64,000 nucleotides of DNA from JABWBP01 sp964522165. Its GTDB lineage: Bacteria > Calditrichota > Calditrichia > RBG-13-44-9 > J075. The position numbers were made by a program, and so were the translations under genes. This document shows positions 60,201 through 64,000 of this stretch, one piece after another. The stretch lies in assembly GCA_964522165.1 (NCBI GenBank), contig CAZFVV010000004.1, positions 1 through 64,000 of the forward strand, in the 5' to 3' direction. The notes under the pieces were generated by a model. That model was not told where the DNA came from, did not search any database, and saw only the letters and a list, made by a program, of their open reading frames with translations. The stretch's first letter is position 1. Each line of letters starts with the position of its first letter.

Positions 60201-61185
60201 CGGAACCCCGATCAGCATCTTTTACGAAGACGAGGGCCGGATCATCAAGCGCCGCTTTGAGGGAGAATACTGGTTAGAAGAAGGTTTCAGCGAAGGGCGC
60301 TATCCCAACGCCGCGGCGCACGGGCAATCCGGGGCCATCTGGGTCAGGGATGATAATGCCCCCTATCGCATCGTTCCCGATTATACCGACCCCTGGAAAA
60401 TGCGCGCCGGGTCCGAAGACACCCTGCTGATCAACAAACGCTTCGATTACACTTTCACCCAAGACACTTCCGCTGGCTATCTCACCCTGGAAATCCAAAA
60501 CCTGGCCTGCGGAGGGGGCTATTTGCAGTTAGACAGCCTGCTGCGCTCCCGGCCTATCACCATCCCGGCAAACGCCTCTCCGCAGTACCAGTTGTTGATC
60601 CATTTCCATAACCTGAATTTCCCTGTTGATAGTTCCGCGGTGCTGGTGGAGGCGGCCTTCGAGGCCGGGCCAAACCTCCATTCGTTAGGCAAGCTGCGTT
60701 TGAAACAACTGCTTCCCTTTAATAACGGGCAGGCGCACCTCCTGGCCCAAACCCTTGCCGCGGGGCACCTGCGGGGCAAAACCGGGCGGCTGAAATTCAG
60801 TTTTGAAAACCTTTCTCCGCTCATCAGCAACGTGGTGGTTCGCCGGCCGGAAAGGGGAGTTCCTCCTTTGGCGAAGCCGGGGGCAGACTCTTCCTCTACC
60901 CTTCCCACCCGCTTTGAGCTGAGCCAGAACTACCCTAATCCATTCAACCCAACCACCACCATTACCCTCTCCCTGCCGCAGGAGAGCAAGGTGAGCCTGG
61001 AGGTCTATGACATTACCGGGCGGAAGGTGCGAACGCTGTTAAAGGAAGCGCTGCCCGCCGGGGTGCACAAAATAAGTTGGGATGGGCGCAATGAGAACGG
61101 CGAGGCGGTAGGCTCCGGGGTGTATATTTACCGGGTAGTTGCCGGAGCCTTTAAGGAGAGCCGTAAAATGGCGCTGCTGCGCTGA
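57286..61185 (+). CDS. Secreted subtilisin-like serine protease with C-terminal sorting-like domain
   Basis: 1299 residues from the ATG at 57286, which is preceded by AGAGGTG and starts a signal peptide (MKKIISFLMMAIFFTAIVQA); the frame is open to 57127. An inhibitor-like propeptide covers about 22-100. The S8 catalytic triad is present: Asp156 (VIDGGADLNHQD), His208 (SSHGTHVSGIAGAKG) and Ser381 (SSGTSMASPHVAGVVALMF). Beyond the protease lie about 800 residues of beta-rich sequence, including a sialidase-like part (YSDGGHCWYTFSTDNGEHW, LHLAYTKADYDEEG). The last 90 residues begin FELSQNYPNPFNPTTTITL and end ESRKMALLR, like the giant protein at 17280-21392. It is probably surface-bound or released and degrades external protein. 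Confidence 0.93.
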   Translation: MKKIISFLMMAIFFTAIVQAGESPYKEGELIIQLEKTATIETWTGKYSSISLKAQRLLSRRLNIWLMEFDPKAVSSESALNMVRYDEAVIAVQFNHYVTLRSILPNDPRFSEQWGLHNTGQSGGTPDADIDAPEAWDLTTGGATAQGDEIVIAVIDGGADLNHQDLNFWKNIHEIPGNGIDDDNNGYIDDYDGWNAYNHTGNIPSSSHGTHVSGIAGAKGNNGLGVSGVNWNVKIMPIAGSSGTESIVVEAYGYALELRARYNETNGEYGAFVVVTNSSFGVDYGNPANFPIWCSMYDAMGAEGILSCAATINAHVNVDIVGDVPTGCPSDYLISVTNTTRTDQKNSNAGYGEISIDLGAPGTSILSTLPNNQYGNSSGTSMASPHVAGVVALMFAHANSQLIQEYKNDPAAVALLFKQWLLAGVDPIPALQGITVTGGRLNAHGALQSIGSGVEFQFVNRIQGTTNYGSLVVDNDLNNPVPSGGVRSFAYGTYHQVRTAQLPFLPNWQGGGTTQKHHRWYQNNSDFSLNHQFQAAAPTPSLQDAWFNSTEPATVRTDLISGGQGGIVELKDPWRYYQDGFGNWQQSNQFISYPSPFIIENGQITDYGGVFLNQGLPNWQPPYYTLRVPQTQYLTFHNQVIPWHFVNWQEDASQAEVQYLIQNTSPVVFKQANAEIRARYKGHLASSNPAATRHNNGRRIVREAGGTLHAVYSDGGHCWYTFSTDNGEHWAAESLASEDLPIYHDPAFQYLYPAIAEYEGALHLAYTKADYDEEGNLTGAAVYYRSKPGGEPWGMAKLIFSYSLSDPLHLPQPAIGVWKDGYEYVVIAANKKTASGSEIASFYKKVSDPDFQTIAAFPGSRPSLGTDEWHLNLRVSYDDAGRILLRKWNGSTKTWYGAEQVSEEPWWLGAQLNSNLTHSSDNYSHVVWASQDETLMPVVAYRAHRAPGSGTVTYFYSGPWRGAVYPTVAADYGTPISIFYEDEGRIIKRRFEGEYWLEEGFSEGRYPNAAAHGQSGAIWVRDDNAPYRIVPDYTDPWKMRAGSEDTLLINKRFDYTFTQDTSAGYLTLEIQNLACGGGYLQLDSLLRSRPITIPANASPQYQLLIHFHNLNFPVDSSAVLVEAAFEAGPNLHSLGKLRLKQLLPFNNGQAHLLAQTLAAGHLRGKTGRLKFSFENLSPLISNVVVRRPERGVPPLAKPGADSSSTLPTRFELSQNYPNPFNPTTTITLSLPQESKVSLEVYDITGRKVRTLLKEALPAGVHKISWDGRNENGEAVGSGVYIYRVVAGAFKESRKMALLR

Positions 61186-61223
61186 GCTTGCATTTTTAGC
61201 GAATGCGAACCCTTATCCCTTCA

Positions 61224-61252
61224 AGAGGCGCGTTTCTCCGCGCCTCTTTTTA
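61224..61252 (+). terminator. Rho-independent terminator
   Basis: AGAGGCGCG, a 6-base loop, CGCGCCTCT and TTTTTA, about 40 bases after the protease stop. Confidence 0.88.
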
Positions 61253-61303
61253 TTTCAAGGATTGACTTTCCGGTGAATCGGCGGTTATTATTCAGCGCCG
61301 AAA

Positions 61304-62314
61304 ATGAATTACCCGGAAAAGAAAATGGTTGAAAAAACCACTCCCATCCTGCAAGCCCGCAGCCTCCGCCTCGACATCCGCAGCGAAAACGGAACCCTGC
61401 CGATCCTCCGCGACGTTTCTTTCGACCTCCGCCCCGGCGAAGCCCTGGGCATCGTGGGCGAGAGCGGTTCCGGCAAAACCGTTACCTGCCTCAGCCTGCT
61501 GCGTCTGCTGCCTTCTCCGCCGGCGCTGTACCGCTCCGGCAGCGTGCTCTTCCGGGGGGAGGATTTGTGGCAGGCTTCGGAGAAAGCGCTGCAAACAATT
61601 CGCGGACGGCGCATTGCCATGATCTTCCAGGAAGCGCTCAGCGCCCTCAACCCGGTCCTAAAGGCCGGGGAGCAGGCCGCGGAACCGCTGACCCTCCACT
61701 CCGGCAAAACCCGCCGGGAAGCGCAGCAAGAGGTGTTGGAATTATTCGCACGGGTGGGCATTCCCGATCCCGAACGGCGCTTTCAGCAGTATCCCCATCA
61801 GCTTTCCGGGGGCTTGCAGCAGCGGGTAATGATCGCCATGGCCTTAGCCTGCCGCCCGGAAATCCTCATCGCCGACGAGCCGACCACCGCTCTCGACGTG
61901 ACCATCCAGGTGCAAATTCTGGATCTGCTGAAAAATTTGCAGCGGGAGAGCGGGATGAGCATGATCTTCATCAGCCACGATTTGGGGGTGATTGCGGAAA
62001 TGTGCCAGCGCGTGCTGGTGATGTACGCCGGGCAGATCGTAGAAAGCGCCTCCATCGAGCAAATTTTTGCATCCCCGCAGCACCCCTACACCCGCCTGCT
62101 GCTGCAAACCATCCCCGGTTTAGACAAACCCCGCGGCGTGCTGTCGCCCATCCCCGGCCAGATTCCCTCCCCGGGCGCCCTGCCTCCCGGCTGCCCCTTC
62201 CACCCCCGCTGCCCGGAAGCGGCGGAGCGCTGCCAGCTCGATCCCCCGCCGCCGATTTCCCTCCCTTCCGGCCAGGAGGTGCGCTGCTGGATGCGCGAAG
62301 TGCATGGCGCATAG
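61304..62314 (+). CDS. Oligopeptide/dipeptide ABC transporter ATPase (OppD/DppD type)
   Basis: 336 residues. Walker A GESGSGKT, the ABC signature LSGGLQQRV, and Walker B ILIADEPTTALDVT with the following D-loop are intact. The C-terminal extension LSPIPGQIPSPGALPPGCPF, HPRCPEAAERC is the oligopeptide/dipeptide transporter domain with its cysteines. The second ATPase, permeases and binding protein normally beside it are not in the window, so it is either an orphan or its partners are elsewhere. ATG at 61304 is used; 61325 is possible. No clear ribosome site. Confidence 0.93.
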   Translation: MNYPEKKMVEKTTPILQARSLRLDIRSENGTLPILRDVSFDLRPGEALGIVGESGSGKTVTCLSLLRLLPSPPALYRSGSVLFRGEDLWQASEKALQTIRGRRIAMIFQEALSALNPVLKAGEQAAEPLTLHSGKTRREAQQEVLELFARVGIPDPERRFQQYPHQLSGGLQQRVMIAMALACRPEILIADEPTTALDVTIQVQILDLLKNLQRESGMSMIFISHDLGVIAEMCQRVLVMYAGQIVESASIEQIFASPQHPYTRLLLQTIPGLDKPRGVLSPIPGQIPSPGALPPGCPFHPRCPEAAERCQLDPPPPISLPSGQEVRCWMREVHGA

Positions 62315-62460
62315 GGCATGGTGCATAGTGCATGGCGCATAGGGCAAAGCGCATAGGGCATGGCACATAGAAGATTTCTTTTTACGCTATGCTCTTTGCG
62401 CTTTACCCTATGCGCTCTGCTCCATGCGCTCTGCGCTTTGCTCTCTGCCCCAACATTTAT
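62305..62460. repeat. GCATAGGGCATGGTGCATAG word hairpin
   Basis: Nine or so GCATGG, GCATAGGGCA words on the left (from the last codons of the ATPase gene to 62370) are answered by CTATGCTCTTTGCGCTTTAC, CCTATGCGCTCTGC on the right (62387-62450). It fills most of the spacer before the next gene. Confidence 0.82.
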
Positions 62461-62591
62461 TTTTCCCACCCGCCATTTTGGGCAAATCATCAAAATTGGT
62501 GTCACGGTTTTGTATAAATTGTGCTCACTTCGTTGTAATGCCTCAGGGCCGAGGGATTGAACAAAGGGAAACTTTAACAGGGATCGTTCGC

Positions 62592-64000
62592 ATGGAAGCA
62601 ATCTACAAGCAAATTCCGGAAACGGAGGTTCTCAGAAACTATCTGGCGTTGTCAAAAGAATTTCAGGAATTGCAGCTTTATCGAAAGGCCGAAAAAACCT
62701 TGTTGTTGGCCCTGGAAAAATTACCCAACCATCCCCATTTGCTTACCCGTTTATCAAATTTATACCTCAAATTGGACATGCCGGAAAAGGCGTTGACCAT
62801 GACCAACCGCCTGGTGCGCCACCACCCGGAATTGCCTTTTTCTTATTTCCTGCGCGGCAAGATCTTCGAGGAATTGCAGGACTCCAAAAAAGCCATGACC
62901 GACTACGAAAAAGCGCTCACGGAAAGCAAAAATGACCTCTATGTGCTCTCCCGCCTGGTTACCCTGATGATCGAGCACCGCCGGGCGGAGGAAGCCCTTA
63001 CCCTCATCCGCGAATATCAAACCCTGCTCCGCAAACCGTTCCTATTCGCGGAACAGCAGGCGGAAGCGCTCCTGCAATTGAACAAACACGCCGCCGCCTT
63101 TACTAAAATGCGCGACGCCCTGTTGGGCGATCCCGCCAACAAGCGCCTCTTGAAACGCTATTTGCAGCTTTCCAGCCAAAGCGGCAAAAAGTCTCCCGCG
63201 GAAGTGTATCAAATCCTGAAAGCATCGGTGCCCCACCTGATCTCCCTGGATGAACTGGATTTGGTAGAGCTGGAAACCGACTACCTGGCCTGCAATGATC
63301 AGCACGAAGAAGCCCTGGCCCGGATCAGCGCCATTTTGAAAAAAGAACCGGAAAACTACTTCTGGCGCAAAAAAAGAGCCTTCCTGAAGTTAGAAATGGG
63401 CAGCGTGGAAGAAAGCGTGGAAGAGTTTCGGATTCTGTTTTTGCAGGATTCTACCGATAAAGCCGTGCGCAGCGTTCTGGAAAATTATTTTCTGGTGCAG
63501 GACCAGTTGGACAACTGGAAACACTTAGTGCAGCAGGTGCTGTTAGAAAACGCCAACCAGGTGGAGTTGTTCAACTACCTGCGCGGCATTGGCGCCCGGG
63601 AGGACTGGCTGGCGATTTGCGAGATGGATCACCGCAAATTTGTCGAGAGCCTGGAACACCTCAACATCATTAATTCCGACGTGCGCGACGTGACCTACGA
63701 AAAATTGCCCACTTACGCCCTGGAAATCTTCATCAGCCAGATTTCCATTCATAACTACATCCCCAATCCTTCCGACCTGTGGGCGGTGATCTACCAGGAG
63801 CGCAAGAAAAAAGGCCAGGTGCCGCCGTTTCAATTGGAAGACCTGGAGGCCGCTTACCCGCTGTGGGTATTTGCGCTGCACGTCTATTTCTTGTTCAAAA
63901 CCTACGCGAAATACCCGGTTTCTTTTATTCCCCGGCTGTTTCAAAACGAACAGGTTGCGGCGACCGCGGCGGTGAATGGTGTTCCGGTGCAGGTGGATAT
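62592..64000 (+). CDS. TPR-rich protein, truncated by the window edge
   Basis: An ATG at 62592 opens a frame with no stop before the window ends (469 codons visible). The product starts MEAIYKQIPETEVLRNYLAL and has no signal peptide. It contains many helical repeats of TPR type: LALEKLPNHPHLLTRLSNLY, YFLRGKIFEELQDSKKAMTD (then YEKAL), and ETDYLACNDQHEEALARISA. The visible C-terminal part (PLWVFALHVYFLFKTYAKYP) is less repeat-like and hydrophobic in places. It should be cytoplasmic. I do not recognise a specific family. No function is assigned. Confidence 0.72.
   Translation, partial: MEAIYKQIPETEVLRNYLALSKEFQELQLYRKAEKTLLLALEKLPNHPHLLTRLSNLYLKLDMPEKALTMTNRLVRHHPELPFSYFLRGKIFEELQDSKKAMTDYEKALTESKNDLYVLSRLVTLMIEHRRAEEALTLIREYQTLLRKPFLFAEQQAEALLQLNKHAAAFTKMRDALLGDPANKRLLKRYLQLSSQSGKKSPAEVYQILKASVPHLISLDELDLVELETDYLACNDQHEEALARISAILKKEPENYFWRKKRAFLKLEMGSVEESVEEFRILFLQDSTDKAVRSVLENYFLVQDQLDNWKHLVQQVLLENANQVELFNYLRGIGAREDWLAICEMDHRKFVESLEHLNIINSDVRDVTYEKLPTYALEIFISQISIHNYIPNPSDLWAVIYQERKKKGQVPPFQLEDLEAAYPLWVFALHVYFLFKTYAKYPVSFIPRLFQNEQVAATAAVNGVPVQVD

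Overview
The window looks like part of a metagenome-assembled genome of a Gram-negative bacterium from the Fibrobacterota-Chlorobiota-Bacteroidota (FCB) side of the tree, possibly KSB1 or Calditrichota-like. The phylum is an inference. It rests on two very large secreted proteins ending in a C-terminal sorting-like domain that opens with NYPNPFNP, a full moxR/bat (aerotolerance) operon, many lipobox lipoproteins, and a MurE with the meso-diaminopimelate motif DNPR. Two runs of exactly 100 N (44294-44393 and 47000-47099) are scaffolding gaps of unknown true length.

Layout. 154-3011: a GT2 glycosyltransferase fused to a degenerate sugar-phosphate transferase, then a TPR lipoprotein. 3219-15445: a moxR/bat operon (BatD-like, MoxR, DUF58, TPR/SurA-like lipoprotein, BatD-like, BatA, a four-helix-bundle gene, BatB, two BatC-like TPR proteins, BatD, BatE). 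15642-16685 (-): di-haem cytochrome c peroxidase lipoprotein. 17280-21392: giant secreted beta-propeller/PKD/FG-GAP protein. 21765-23048 (-): lipoprotein of four Ig-like repeats. 23416-28315: SPOR lipoprotein, yebC, ruvC, ruvA, ruvB, queA. 28519-46912: a dcw cell-division and cell-wall cluster (mraZ, rsmH, ftsL, ftsI, murE, murF, mraY, murD, ftsW, murG, murC, murB, ftsQ, ftsA, ftsZ), with the ftsQ/ftsA junction lost in a gap. 47156-51828 (-): DUF2339 membrane protein, a radical-SAM-like protein without an Fe-S motif, and a putative metal/arsenic exporter. 52155-55199: cutA, an eIF2B-like protein, a response regulator, cdsA. 55619-61185: a propeller lipoprotein and a secreted subtilisin. 61304-64000: an orphan OppD/DppD ATPase and a TPR protein cut by the window edge.

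The coding content is mostly recognisable. The unusual layer is intergenic. About twenty spacers are filled by short words repeated with small variations and, in most, by the complementary words downstream, so the spacer folds into a long imperfect hairpin. The word differs from locus to locus (for example AGTGTTTTAGTGTT, GTGAAAAGTG, GAAGATTGAAAATTG, AATTGGCAATTG, GCGTAATGCGTA). These spacers sit at most non-overlapping gene junctions of the yebC-ruv and dcw clusters. Around them are three more compact families: a TGCAAAACT-NN-AGTTTTGCA palindrome (eight copies), mini-hairpins with a three-base loop of GNA/AGA type (at least twelve), and two MITE-sized nested palindromes. No tRNA, rRNA, CRISPR array, transposase or reverse transcriptase was recognised.
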